DNA from: Nitrospiraceae bacterium UBA2166
Lineage (GTDB): Bacteria; Nitrospirota; Nitrospiria; Nitrospirales; UBA2166
Direction of reading: 5' to 3'
Length of the DNA: 30,362 nt
NCBI GenBank assembly: GCA_002328825.1
Contig: DCWI01000062.1
Location: 53,243 to 83,604 of the forward strand
Shown here piece by piece: positions 8,442-16,626 of this stretch; the first letter of the stretch is position 1, and each line of letters begins with the position of its first letter. The translations under genes were made by a program, and so were the position numbers. The notes beneath the pieces are model-generated. The model did no database searches. It had not been told where the DNA came from and worked only from the letters and a program-made list of their open reading frames with translations.

Positions 8442-9188
8442 CTACCCTTCTTGAATGAAATTTTCGCAAAGCAGCGGGACCACATCTTTAGCTCTCCCTT
8501 TAATTACAGTATCCATACTCCCCGATGAAGGAGTAGGATCGAGATTGATCTCAACAGTATAGGCACCAGCCAATTTCACCATCATCGCGAAAGAAGCAGC
8601 AGGTTGCACGACCCCAGATGTGCCAATTACCAACAACACATCACAGGATTGCAATGCACACATACACCGATCCAAGATCTGTGAATCTAACGACTCACCG
8701 AACCATACGACATGTGGTCGAAGCAAGCCTCCACACACTGCACATTGTGGAGGAAATACGATAGGCAGATCACGATTATCCGTAACAGTTGAACATTTAG
8801 TGCATCGTACTTTCCAAATATTTCCGTGTATTTCCAAGCAATCATGACTGCCAGCCATACCATGAAGACCATCTACATTTTGAGTCATCAATACAAAAGA
8901 AGAGAATTGTCCCGACATTGACACTAAGGCTTCGTGCGCACAATTTGGCATCTTCGCTGCAATTAACGCACGCCGCCAAGAGTACCATTCCCAAACAAGC
9001 CTTGGGTCACGCGCAAAAGCATGAGGAGAAGCCAAATCTTCCGCTCGATACTGCTTCCAGAGCCCCTCAGCCCCTCGAAATGTTGGTATATCACTGTCAG
9101 CTGATATCCCCGCACCAGTCAAGACTGTAACGAACCTCGCATTGCGTAGCTTATGCTGTGTTTTTTTAATGGCCTCCTGATTACTCAT
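8442..9188 (-). CDS. cobB: NAD-dependent protein deacylase, sirtuin class III (CobB-like)
   Basis: Sirtuins remove acyl groups from lysines using NAD and release nicotinamide and O-acyl-ADP-ribose in the cytosol. The 248 residues contain the NAD site GAGISADSDIPTFRG (25-39), TQNVDGLHG (102-110), catalytic His121 in EIHG, and a zinc site of C129, C132, C149 and C152. Y69 and R72 form the Y-x-x-R motif typical of class III (SIRT5/CobB) enzymes that accept succinyl and malonyl groups. The start codon overlaps the last 8 bases of the upstream COG3014-type lipoprotein gene, so the pair is probably co-translated, although no functional link is known. Confidence 0.94.
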   Translation of the reverse strand: MSNQEAIKKTQHKLRNARFVTVLTGAGISADSDIPTFRGAEGLWKQYRAEDLASPHAFARDPRLVWEWYSWRRALIAAKMPNCAHEALVSMSGQFSSFVLMTQNVDGLHGMAGSHDCLEIHGNIWKVRCTKCSTVTDNRDLPIVFPPQCAVCGGLLRPHVVWFGESLDSQILDRCMCALQSCDVLLVIGTSGVVQPAASFAMMVKLAGAYTVEINLDPTPSSGSMDTVIKGRAKDVVPLLCENFIQEG

Positions 9189-10401
9189 CTAACAACTTCG
9201 TTGCTTCATCTGGCATAACTCGTATCGAAAATTTTTTTGTTTGACTTTGATCTCGGCCTGACAAATTTGAAAAACAGCCTTCTTCTTCAAGAGTGGAACT
9301 TGTGGTAAAAAGAAAACTTATTGGGACATTGTCCCAATGCCGTAAATCTGGCTGAAGGACATGCCGGAGAACTTTTGGCGATTCTCTAATAAGGACAGTC
9401 CCTCCATTCAAGGAAACCTGACAAAGCGCTCCCTCCGCTTGTGTGTAAACGTCAAGAGCACAACCTCCAACAACAATACTCGCTCCAGAAGCAAATGTGG
9501 TGATGCTATAGGCCACGCCAAAGGGAAGCCTCATCCAACTCTGAGCGTTGAGAATAGGATGGTAGCCATCATTGTGTCGTAACGCGATCTTTTCAAACCA
9601 GGGCCGTGTTGATATTTGGACACCCGTATCAGACATACAATCCTCGCCAAAACGTTGTGCAGGTTTGACGGAAAAGTATCCATTGTTGGAACCAGTAAAT
9701 TGCAAGTCCCAATCAATATCAGGAAAGTTTCCAATCGCGTAGATACTCCACGGTCCCGCTACCCCTTTTCCTTCGTCAATTGCTCTCATCCGCTGAGCCG
9801 CGAATGTTGCAACAGATGCATGCCCCTCATATTGAGTGCTCAACCGATTCCAATCTACCCATGATTCAGCAGGTTGATCAAGCATTTCCCACATGACTGC
9901 ACTCAAAAGAATATTAATAGGATCCTCCCCATAATTGTATAACGGAGTAATAATTTCATGATCTAATCGTCGTAATTCTACCTTTGATCCCTCAAAATTG
10001 TTCAATTGGTAATGACTCGCTGAAAGCAGGAAGGTTAAAAATCCGCGTTCGTAGCTCTCAAGTACGTAGTCTGTCACCATTCCATCGGGCAAAAAAATAC
10101 TGCTGGTTTCCCGGACTACAGAAAATTGCTTATACTTATAATCTATTTGCGCGCGACTTCCATAATCAAGAACCATGGCATAACACCCGTGATTGAATGC
10201 ATGCGCAATGTTTCTCAGCGTGCCAATACGATCACCAATATCAAAATGACTCCGCATCTCTTCACAGACCACTGATACTTCAAGATGATGTTCGTGTTCA
10301 GCATACGGTTGGTGTTGACAACCCATAAGACTCAGCATAAATAAAACAATGAGAGTAGTCATTGCACGAAATAGCAAATCTTTCGTTCTCTGGCAATACA
10401 T
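9181..10401 (-). CDS. Uncharacterised COG3014-type lipoprotein
   Basis: A lipoprotein of about 406 residues with a signal peptide ending in the lipobox LMGC (lipidated Cys28 from ATG 10401). The mature protein resembles the uncharacterised COG3014 family: an N-terminal segment lists short helices around YGSRAQIDY, then an ESYERG..LL..ASHYQLNNFEGSKVELRRL stretch that looks like TPR-type helices, followed by a beta-rich C-terminal half (about 220-400). Function in the family is unknown; envelope localisation follows from the lipobox. GTG 10410 is an upstream alternative, but ATG 10401 has GGTGA before it. The gene overlaps cobB by 8 bases. Family assignment is by pattern recognition and moderately sure. 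Confidence 0.65.
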   Translation of the reverse strand: MYCQRTKDLLFRAMTTLIVLFMLSLMGCQHQPYAEHEHHLEVSVVCEEMRSHFDIGDRIGTLRNIAHAFNHGCYAMVLDYGSRAQIDYKYKQFSVVRETSSIFLPDGMVTDYVLESYERGFLTFLLSASHYQLNNFEGSKVELRRLDHEIITPLYNYGEDPINILLSAVMWEMLDQPAESWVDWNRLSTQYEGHASVATFAAQRMRAIDEGKGVAGPWSIYAIGNFPDIDWDLQFTGSNNGYFSVKPAQRFGEDCMSDTGVQISTRPWFEKIALRHNDGYHPILNAQSWMRLPFGVAYSITTFASGASIVVGGCALDVYTQAEGALCQVSLNGGTVLIRESPKVLRHVLQPDLRHWDNVPISFLFTTSSTLEEEGCFSNLSGRDQSQTKKFSIRVMPDEATKLLDE

Positions 10402-10409
10402 ATGAGTCA

Positions 10410-10438
10410 CCGATAACCCAACAGCTATAGGGTGTCAA
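10410..10438 (-). promoter_or_regulatory. Putative promoter for the COG3014-type lipoprotein gene
   Basis: On the minus strand a perfect TTGACA (10438-10433) is followed after 17 bases by TATCGG (10415-10410), a poor -10. Predicted initiation falls close to 10403, almost on the ATG at 10401, so the mRNA would be nearly leaderless or the real protein start is further inside. Confidence 0.35.
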
Positions 10439-10448
10439 ACAGTTTTTT

Positions 10449-10476
10449 TTGAAGCCTGATAGACTTCAGGTAAAAT
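10449..10476 (+). promoter_or_regulatory. Putative promoter for panE with a dyad in its spacer
   Basis: TTGAAG (10449-10454) and TAAAAT (10471-10476) are separated by 16 bases, a reasonable sigma70-like pair. The spacer begins with CCTGA and ends with TCAGG, a 5-bp inverted repeat that could bind a regulator. The leader to ATG 10534 would be about 50 bases. Divergent from the COG3014-type lipoprotein promoter. Confidence 0.4.
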
Positions 10477-10533
10477 AAAGATGCTCTCAATACTGTTTTC
10501 CAATTACTACACTCACTCATGACGAGGAAAGCT

Positions 10534-11838
10534 ATGCGTGTTTTAATAGTCGGTGCAGGTTCTGTCGGTGGATTCATTGGAGCACATCTAGCACATGCTG
10601 GCGTCGATGTATCATTTCTTCTCCGACCCCGCACATGTGAGGCTATCCGATCTCATGGACTGACCCTACGAAGCGGAGACACATCGTTTACTGTCCACCC
10701 ACCAGTTGCCACTGACCCCAGCGAGCTTGCCACTCCAGACATCATCATGCTTGGCGTAAAGTGCTATGACCTCGATCAAGTCATCCTGCAAATAGATAAA
10801 ATTCTCAAAAAGGATACCGTCATTTTAACTTTCCAAAATGGTGTCGATACCGAACAACGATTGATGACAGCATTTGACTGCCACCATGTCGTAGCTGGAG
10901 TTATCTACATCTATACAAAAATCGTAGCACCCGGAGTAATTGACCACTTTGCACGAGGCAAAGTAACGATTGGGGAACTCTCCGGCGACACCAACACTTC
11001 ACGCATTACCGCACTTCGTGACCTCTTTGGGAAAACCTCAATTCCGTGCAAAATCTCAAGAAATATTACTCAGGTCAAGTGGGAAAAGATGTGCTGGAAC
11101 GTCGTATTTAATCCGCTAACGGTTCTTCTCAACGATAACGTGGCCAAGGCGTTAGACCACGATGATACCCTCGCCCTTATATCAGATATTGTGAAAGAGA
11201 CCGTCACCGTGGCTGAGAAGTTCGGAATTATCCTTCCGCCAGAAACACCAGAGACCATTGTGACGACTACCCAAGCTGTACGAAATATCCATACGTCGAT
11301 GTATGATGATTGGAAAGCAGGACGTCAAACAGAAATCGAATATCTCAATGGCTACCTCGTGCGCCACGCTAAAACTTTTGGCATCCAAGTGCCTGTCAAT
11401 GAAACTCTCTACCGCCTTGTGAAAAGCAAAATAACTCGCCCTTCCAGCAAAGAAGCTATTCTTTACATTGAGGGACAACTATCCCACCCAATCACTGTTG
11501 ACCACAACGCACTTGCACGTATTTCTGCTGAGGCTCAGGTCATGGATGCGAGTACTATCGTTGCAAAAGGAAAAGGAAAAGGGGTGAAATTTAGAAAAAT
11601 CTTAGATTTGATAACCTGTGATGCAGAAGCCAACCATGTCACCTTTCATTCCTCCGACGGTCAGTTTTCTTCCAGCCTCACAATAGAACAAGCTCGAGAT
11701 TATGGCATTCTAATATACGAACTTAATGGCCTACCTATTCCTTTTGAGAAAGGTGGGCCGTTTCGGCTTACCACCCCAGGCTTAGGCGACCTATGTGCGA
11801 ACGTCAAACACCTCGGTCGCATAGAGATTACCCGGTGA
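10534..11838 (+). CDS. panE: Ketopantoate reductase fused to a molybdopterin-oxidoreductase-like domain
   Basis: The N-terminal 300 residues are a complete 2-dehydropantoate 2-reductase (NADPH-dependent, pantothenate and CoA synthesis). The Rossmann loop VGAGSVGGFIG is at 6-16, FQNGVD near 100-105, catalytic lysine K185 in VKWEK, and the substrate glutamate E267 in GRQTEIEYLNGY. Unlike the usual 290-310 residues, it continues to 434. The tail (about 310-434) resembles the sulfite-oxidase/Oxidored_molyb fold: VTFHSSDGQFSSSLTIEQA, then LIYELNGLPIPFEKGGPFRL and a final RIEIT strand. The molybdenum-ligating cysteine region seems replaced by a Lys/Gly-rich loop (KGKGKGVKF), so cofactor binding is doubtful. 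The start is ATG 10534, preceded by GAGGAA; ATG 10519 is upstream and weaker. Reductase function is likely; the tail's role is unknown. Confidence 0.85.
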   Translation: MRVLIVGAGSVGGFIGAHLAHAGVDVSFLLRPRTCEAIRSHGLTLRSGDTSFTVHPPVATDPSELATPDIIMLGVKCYDLDQVILQIDKILKKDTVILTFQNGVDTEQRLMTAFDCHHVVAGVIYIYTKIVAPGVIDHFARGKVTIGELSGDTNTSRITALRDLFGKTSIPCKISRNITQVKWEKMCWNVVFNPLTVLLNDNVAKALDHDDTLALISDIVKETVTVAEKFGIILPPETPETIVTTTQAVRNIHTSMYDDWKAGRQTEIEYLNGYLVRHAKTFGIQVPVNETLYRLVKSKITRPSSKEAILYIEGQLSHPITVDHNALARISAEAQVMDASTIVAKGKGKGVKFRKILDLITCDAEANHVTFHSSDGQFSSSLTIEQARDYGILIYELNGLPIPFEKGGPFRLTTPGLGDLCANVKHLGRIEITR

Positions 11839-11881
11839 TCAAACCAAGAAGACCAGCGGGAGCCTGTTAGATAAACAAAAG

Positions 11882-11898
11882 GTTTTCACTGTGGAAAC
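11882..11898. repeat. Short inverted repeat between panE and the aminopeptidase gene
   Basis: GTTTTC (11882-11887) and GGAAAC (11893-11898) form a near-perfect dyad (one T-G pair) around ACTGT. It is followed by an A-run rather than T-run on the plus strand, so it is not a terminator for panE; it could be an operator or chance. Confidence 0.3.
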
Positions 11899-11948
11899 AA
11901 CAAAAAAACCCTGCTAATGCGTTTCTTTGTCATCACTTTAACTGAAGC

Positions 11949-13055
11949 ATGACTAGCACTACCCGCCTGTTGCACCTCGCAGGTCTTCTACCTGCCCTTC
12001 TCCTTACAGGGTGCACCAGTATTGAATACTATGCGCAAGCTATCATAGGTCACCTTGAAATCATTTCCCACAGAACTCCAATTTTCAGTCTCATTGAACA
12101 CCCTGAAACACCCAAAGTGCTCAAACAGAAGTTGTCCCAAGTACTTCAAATCCGAACCTTTGCAACGCAAGAACTTGGGCTTCCAGATAATGGAAGTTAT
12201 ACCGGCTATGCAGACACAAAACGCCCTTATGTAGTCTGGAACGTCACCGCCACACCAGAGCTTTCCATGACCCCAAAAACCTGGTGTTTTCCCATTGCAG
12301 GTTGCGTGAACTATCGCGGATATTTTTCTCATGAAAAGGCAAAATTATTTGCGCAAACCCTTAGACAGCGTGGATATGATGTTGCAATAACCGGTGTACG
12401 AGCATACTCAACGCTTGGCTGGTTTGAAGATCCAATTTTAAACACTCTCGTTCACTACTCGGGTCCCGAACTTGCCAGCATAATTTTTCATGAATTGTCT
12501 CACCAAATGATCTACGTCTCCGACGACTCTATATTCAACGAATCATTTGCAACCGTTGTGGAAGCAGAAGGAACACGCCGTTGGCTAGAAAGCATCGGCC
12601 ATCACGATGAGATAACCCTTTACCAAATCAAAAAACAGAGACAACAAGCTTTTACCTCCCTTATCATGCACTACCGAGAACTTCTCGCAAAAGCCTTTGA
12701 TACTCAGCAACCCAAAGATTGGAAACGGGAGCAAAAAGAAATTATTTTCGGGAAATTTAAAAAAGCTTACAACGGCCTCAAACACACATGGGGCGGAGAC
12801 TCGACGTATGATGGATGGATCAATCGTAGCCTTAACAATGCACACTTTGCATCAACCGGAACCTATTATCATTATGTTCCAGCATTGCAAAAACTGCTTA
12901 TCTCATCCCAGTATAACCTCTCAGTATTTTACAAAGAGGTCAGTGCCATTGGGAACAAACCAAAGTCTGAGCGAGACAGATTTCTACAACATTCTTCAAA
13001 AAACAATACCCCATGGGACGACCAAAAAAATCACTTGGCCAACACTTCCTCGTAA
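11949..13055 (+). CDS. Predicted lipoprotein aminopeptidase (COG4324, HExxH metallopeptidase)
   Basis: A 368-residue zinc metallopeptidase of the COG4324 (PF10023) family, predicted to be a membrane-attached aminopeptidase. The signal peptide ends in the lipobox LLTGC (Cys22). Family landmarks follow in order: YYAQAIIGH, RTFATQELGLPDNGSY, YVVWNVTATPELS, WCFPIAGCVNYRGYF (a C-C pair likely disulfide bonded), AYSTLGWFEDP, and the active site HELSH (181-185) with FNESFATVVE supplying the further glutamate ligand. Export implies action in the periplasm or outer membrane. It lies 110 bases after panE, and its final 43 bases overlap the start of rsmA in another frame. Substrate is not known for the family. 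Confidence 0.88.
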   Translation: MTSTTRLLHLAGLLPALLLTGCTSIEYYAQAIIGHLEIISHRTPIFSLIEHPETPKVLKQKLSQVLQIRTFATQELGLPDNGSYTGYADTKRPYVVWNVTATPELSMTPKTWCFPIAGCVNYRGYFSHEKAKLFAQTLRQRGYDVAITGVRAYSTLGWFEDPILNTLVHYSGPELASIIFHELSHQMIYVSDDSIFNESFATVVEAEGTRRWLESIGHHDEITLYQIKKQRQQAFTSLIMHYRELLAKAFDTQQPKDWKREQKEIIFGKFKKAYNGLKHTWGGDSTYDGWINRSLNNAHFASTGTYYHYVPALQKLLISSQYNLSVFYKEVSAIGNKPKSERDRFLQHSSKNNTPWDDQKNHLANTSS

Positions 13056-13873
13056 ACCGAGGAGTGGCCGAGAAAATTCTTACTCTTGCTGGCCTTCCAC
13101 GAGGACACACTCCCTCTATTCAAAATCAAGATAATGAAACGTTTGTCGAAGTGGGACCAGGCCATGGTATTCTGACAAAGCCTCTCGCCGAACGCGCACA
13201 ACATGTCCTCGCTATCGAGATTGATGCCTCATTAGTAACCGCACTTCAAAACCGTCTAGGCACATATAGCAACCTTCAGATCATTCACGCCGATGCGTTA
13301 TCATTTGACTATGCTAAAATTCCAGGAAAAATTGCAGTCGTCGCTAACTTACCATACAACATCTCGACTCCTCTCTTATTTCAATTTTTGGATTTACGCA
13401 AAAAAGTCACACGCCTCACCCTTATGTTTCAGAAAGAACTTGCAGACCGTATTACCGCGTCCCCAGGAACGAAAGCATATGGACAATTGTCGGTTGTCAC
13501 TCAATTATTCACTGAAACAAAGATGGGCTTTGCTGTCCCTCCTACAGCTTTTATTCCTCCGCCAAAAGTAAACTCTGCTGTAATTTGTCTTCAGGTTCGT
13601 TCGGAACCCAAAATTTCAGTCGGCAACGAGTCCTATTTTCGAGATATCGTTCGGCAGGCCTTTGCGTACCGCCGTAAAACATTACTAGGAGCATTGTGCC
13701 AAGGGGGCTTAGACAAACAAGATGTCATAAACGCCCTATCAATGTCACAGATCTCGCCCACTCGTCGCGCAGAGACACTCGCCATTGAGGAATTTGCTGC
13801 CCTCACACGCGCCTTTGCAACTGTTCCAACATCACGCAATCTTCCTCTACATAGACGAGAAAAACTATCTTGA
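13013..13873 (+). CDS. rsmA: 16S rRNA dimethyladenosine transferase RsmA/KsgA
   Basis: RsmA dimethylates two adjacent adenines in helix 45 of 16S rRNA (A1518/A1519 in E. coli) using S-adenosylmethionine, late in 30S assembly. The 286 residues have the N-terminal KKSLGQHFL motif, the SAM loop FVEVGPGHGILT (44-55), and the catalytic motif NLPYNIS at 112-118, followed by the helical C-terminal domain. A short insertion around residues 30-42 is unusual but lies in a loop. The start overlaps the aminopeptidase gene by 43 bases; no clear ribosome binding site precedes ATG 13013, but it gives the family-typical beginning. It converges on bamD. Confidence 0.95.
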   Translation: MGRPKKSLGQHFLVNRGVAEKILTLAGLPRGHTPSIQNQDNETFVEVGPGHGILTKPLAERAQHVLAIEIDASLVTALQNRLGTYSNLQIIHADALSFDYAKIPGKIAVVANLPYNISTPLLFQFLDLRKKVTRLTLMFQKELADRITASPGTKAYGQLSVVTQLFTETKMGFAVPPTAFIPPPKVNSAVICLQVRSEPKISVGNESYFRDIVRQAFAYRRKTLLGALCQGGLDKQDVINALSMSQISPTRRAETLAIEEFAALTRAFATVPTSRNLPLHRREKLS

Positions 13874-13982
13874 GCAATAAACCAAAACACGCAATAGGCG
13901 ACAAAACGTGCATGCCAACATACTTGAAGTAAATAGAACAGCAGTGGGGAAAATACCACTACTCCCAATTTTTACCGTCGTG

Positions 13983-14798
13983 TTAGTGAGTGAATGTCAA
14001 CATAGATCGGAGCGACTCAACCCAATCTGTTGAACTCTTTGCGATTCTAGTGGCGGGCTGTAGCGGGAGCACCTCGACTTGCAACTCAGCAAGCATGACT
14101 GTCGTTTCCTCATACTTCTCAAAAGTTGGATGGCCTTCAAGTATTTTTTTCGTGTATTCTAGTGCAAGATCCAAATCATCAATTTTGCGATAGGTTAGAG
14201 CAAGGTAATACAAAGCATCGGCTATAGCGTCTGTAGCCTCAGGATACTCCTCTATCACATCCTCCAAGCGATGCAATGCGGCAAGGTAGCCTCCTGTTCG
14301 ATAATAGAACCGTCCAACATACACTTCCTGTTGTGCCATCAGATTGTAGCAAGTTTCGTGAACCGCGCGAGCATCGGCCTCATATCGACTTCCGGGAAAC
14401 TTTGAGAGAAGTCTCTCCAGCGACTTGCGCGCCTTAATCATAGGTTCAGGATCTCTATCAATAGTTTGAATTTGGTTAACATAACTCAACGCCGTCTTAT
14501 ACAATGCATAGGGCGTGAGCTTGTGAGCTTTGTGAAGATCAAGAAAGTGATCATATTCAACAATAGCTTCGGAAAACTCTTTACGTTCAAAAAAACCCTC
14601 TGCCCTCTTCATAATAATTGTCGGATCGTAGGCAACACGGGTTAAATCAGGATCAAACACCGCCTCATCAACAGCCGCGTGGTCAATCCCTGCACCCACT
14701 TTCTTTTGGCCTGATCCAGCACACCCATTCACGACAAGAAGAAACACAACGCAAACGAGCATGGATCTTCCAAACTGTATGATAGGACACATTGTCAT
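13983..14798 (-). CDS. bamD: Outer membrane assembly lipoprotein BamD-like
   Basis: A 271-residue lipoprotein whose signal peptide ends at VVNGC (Cys26). The mature part is a series of TPR helices in the order typical of BamD: AEGFFERKEFSEAIVEYDHFL, a PYALYKTALSYVNQI block, FPGSRYEADARAV, then the YYRTGGYLAALHRLEDVIEEYP repeat and a final LDLALEYTKKI repeat. BamD sits on the periplasmic face of the outer membrane and helps BamA insert beta-barrel proteins. It is 111 bases downstream of the TolC-like gene. The last 30 residues are less conserved. A different TPR lipoprotein (CpoB/YbgF) is less likely given the BamD-like spacing of repeats. Confidence 0.85.
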   Translation of the reverse strand: MTMCPIIQFGRSMLVCVVFLLVVNGCAGSGQKKVGAGIDHAAVDEAVFDPDLTRVAYDPTIIMKRAEGFFERKEFSEAIVEYDHFLDLHKAHKLTPYALYKTALSYVNQIQTIDRDPEPMIKARKSLERLLSKFPGSRYEADARAVHETCYNLMAQQEVYVGRFYYRTGGYLAALHRLEDVIEEYPEATDAIADALYYLALTYRKIDDLDLALEYTKKILEGHPTFEKYEETTVMLAELQVEVLPLQPATRIAKSSTDWVESLRSMLTFTH

Positions 14799-14909
14799 AG
14801 CGCGAGGACCCTAGCAAAACAAGGATAAGATTGCAAGATATTCACATCAAGTTTCCCCCTTTGCCAAGACATGACATAGATTACCAACACATGCCTAGAA
14901 TCTTCAGAT

Positions 14910-16505
14910 TCATGCCATTGTAATATCAGCGTCTTCCAAGATAGTCCCCAAGACATGCTGTGCATAAACAAGTGCCTTATTAAAATCAATAATGGCCTCA
15001 ATTTCTCGACCCTGAGCTTCAGCCAAATCACGCTGAAACATTAACACATCATGACTCGTGCTCAAACCCGCTTTGTATCGCTGTTCTTCTTCCTTTGCTT
15101 TTCGCTGCGCAAGCTTTGTCGAGAGTTGAGCAACCTTAATTCGCTTCAGATCAGTATTAATATCACGTAGCGCCTTTTTCACCTCAACCGTAATATCCAG
15201 CTCAAGATTCTTTAATGTGAGCAAAGCCGTCTCTGCTTCGATCCGTCGTTTATTATAAGTACTTTTTGCTGATCGATTGCCAAGTGGAACGCTTAAGACA
15301 AGTCCTGCTTGGTAATGAAAGGAGTCAACATTTCTTACCCCATTCAAATCGTCTCCAAAGTCCTCTCCTAAACCAAATAAGCCCATACCGCCTTGGAAGG
15401 ATAAATCTGGAAGCAACTGATTTTTTGCATGATCGACTTCGAGCCCACGATTTGTGAGGTCTCGTTTTCTTTCTTTGATATCTGGCCGTTTCTGAAATGC
15501 CATCTCAATCGCATCTTGTAGAGGAATTTGCTCGGTTGTCAATCTTGGCAAATCAACAGGAATGACCGTCAACTTCTCGACCAATGGAACGTGTGGTAAA
15601 TTCATGAGCCGCCGCAATTCATCTTCATCATCTTCAATGGTCTGTGCCATAACAAGCACGTCTTCTTCTCGAGAAGCAACATCCGCTTCAGCAACAAGAA
15701 TTTCGATTGATGGCAAAACTCCTGCTTCAACTTGTGCACGATTATGTTCCAACAAACTTTGAGCTGCTCTGACTGATTCCTGCTCAACCTTCAGCAGTTC
15801 AATACTCAATACAAGATCCCAATAGGAGTCAGTAACATCTTCAACTAACTCCATCAGCTCCCCTTCAAATACATACTCCTCAATTGCCATGTTATTTTTC
15901 GCCACATTAATAAAGGTCTCATTGATATCGATCCCGAAGTCCCTCAACAGAGGCTGAGCAATACTCACGCTCACGTTACTTCGATATTCAGGATCAAGTC
16001 TTCCTCCAGGCGAGTGGTTGAAAAAAAGCAAATCTGTTCGCTCATTTTCGATACCAACCCGAATGTCGGCCCCAGTCTGCAAACGTTTCTGCACATCCAC
16101 ACCAAAGTCCTGCCCACTTACTTGGCTCAGTGGAGTTTCCTCTGTTTCCTGAAAAGTAATCGGATCAATGGTTGAGTTTAACGGAAATGCTCGCTGTTCA
16201 TGATTGAAATTGGCACCAAGCGTTGAGTCAAATTTTGCCAGTTCGAACACAATATCTGTGAGGCGAACATCTTTATTTAACTTGTCCACTTGCACATCCA
16301 AGTTATTTTCAAGAGCAAGCATGATGCTCTCTTTCAATGAAAGTTTCAGTATGGAGGGTGTTTTGTGTTGTTGCGTCTCATCACCAAGAGACCCCAACTT
16401 CCCAGTATCCTGAGCAAACCCCTGATCAGACCATTGCAACACACTGAAAGTGGCTGCGATACCCACGACCACAAACCATTGGTTGAACTGAGGGATCAAT
16501 CCCAT
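14910..16505 (-). CDS. TolC-family outer-membrane efflux protein
   Basis: A 531-residue outer-membrane channel of the OEP family. A signal peptide covers about residues 10-32, ending near GFAQ. Two repeats of long periplasmic helices follow: the first around ELVEDVTDSYWDLVLSIELLKVEQESV and the second around ELDITVEVKKALRDINTDLKRIKVA, with the beta-barrel segments between them. Such channels link inner-membrane pumps or type I secretion systems to the outside; no pump or adaptor gene is adjacent, so the substrate is unknown. Start ATG 16505 is preceded by GGAGG at good spacing. It is divergent from uvrB and upstream of bamD. Confidence 0.87.
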   Translation of the reverse strand: MGLIPQFNQWFVVVGIAATFSVLQWSDQGFAQDTGKLGSLGDETQQHKTPSILKLSLKESIMLALENNLDVQVDKLNKDVRLTDIVFELAKFDSTLGANFNHEQRAFPLNSTIDPITFQETEETPLSQVSGQDFGVDVQKRLQTGADIRVGIENERTDLLFFNHSPGGRLDPEYRSNVSVSIAQPLLRDFGIDINETFINVAKNNMAIEEYVFEGELMELVEDVTDSYWDLVLSIELLKVEQESVRAAQSLLEHNRAQVEAGVLPSIEILVAEADVASREEDVLVMAQTIEDDEDELRRLMNLPHVPLVEKLTVIPVDLPRLTTEQIPLQDAIEMAFQKRPDIKERKRDLTNRGLEVDHAKNQLLPDLSFQGGMGLFGLGEDFGDDLNGVRNVDSFHYQAGLVLSVPLGNRSAKSTYNKRRIEAETALLTLKNLELDITVEVKKALRDINTDLKRIKVAQLSTKLAQRKAKEEEQRYKAGLSTSHDVLMFQRDLAEAQGREIEAIIDFNKALVYAQHVLGTILEDADITMA

Positions 16506-16601
16506 TATGAACCTCCACTATGAAAAATATTATGATAAGTAGAAAAGAATAGACTCATGACGATCTGGAGCACTTTAGGTACAATGAGTACGATTTCTAT
16601 C

Positions 16602-16607
16602 TATAAT
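16602..16607 (+). promoter_or_regulatory. Putative -10 box of the uvrB promoter
   Basis: A perfect TATAAT lies 20 bases before ATG 16627. No convincing -35 occurs at 16-18 bases upstream. No recognisable LexA box of the E. coli or Gram-positive type was found around it. Confidence 0.35.
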
Positions 16608-16626
16608 CGTCCGAACATGGAACACT

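Noticed and set aside
10425..10634. 69-codon minus-strand frame over the panE start
   Set aside because: It lies opposite the conserved Rossmann motif of panE and across both predicted promoters; composition is that of an antisense shadow.
13943..13974. Hairpin AGTGG/CCACT followed by a short T-run between rsmA and bamD
   Set aside because: Only five base pairs and the T-run begins seven or more bases after the stem, so it does not meet the form of an intrinsic terminator.
16579..16592. GTAC direct repeat before uvrB considered as an SOS/LexA box
   Set aside because: It matches neither the CTGT-N8-ACAG nor the GAAC-N4-GTTC form, and GTAC is self-complementary so repeats of it are common.
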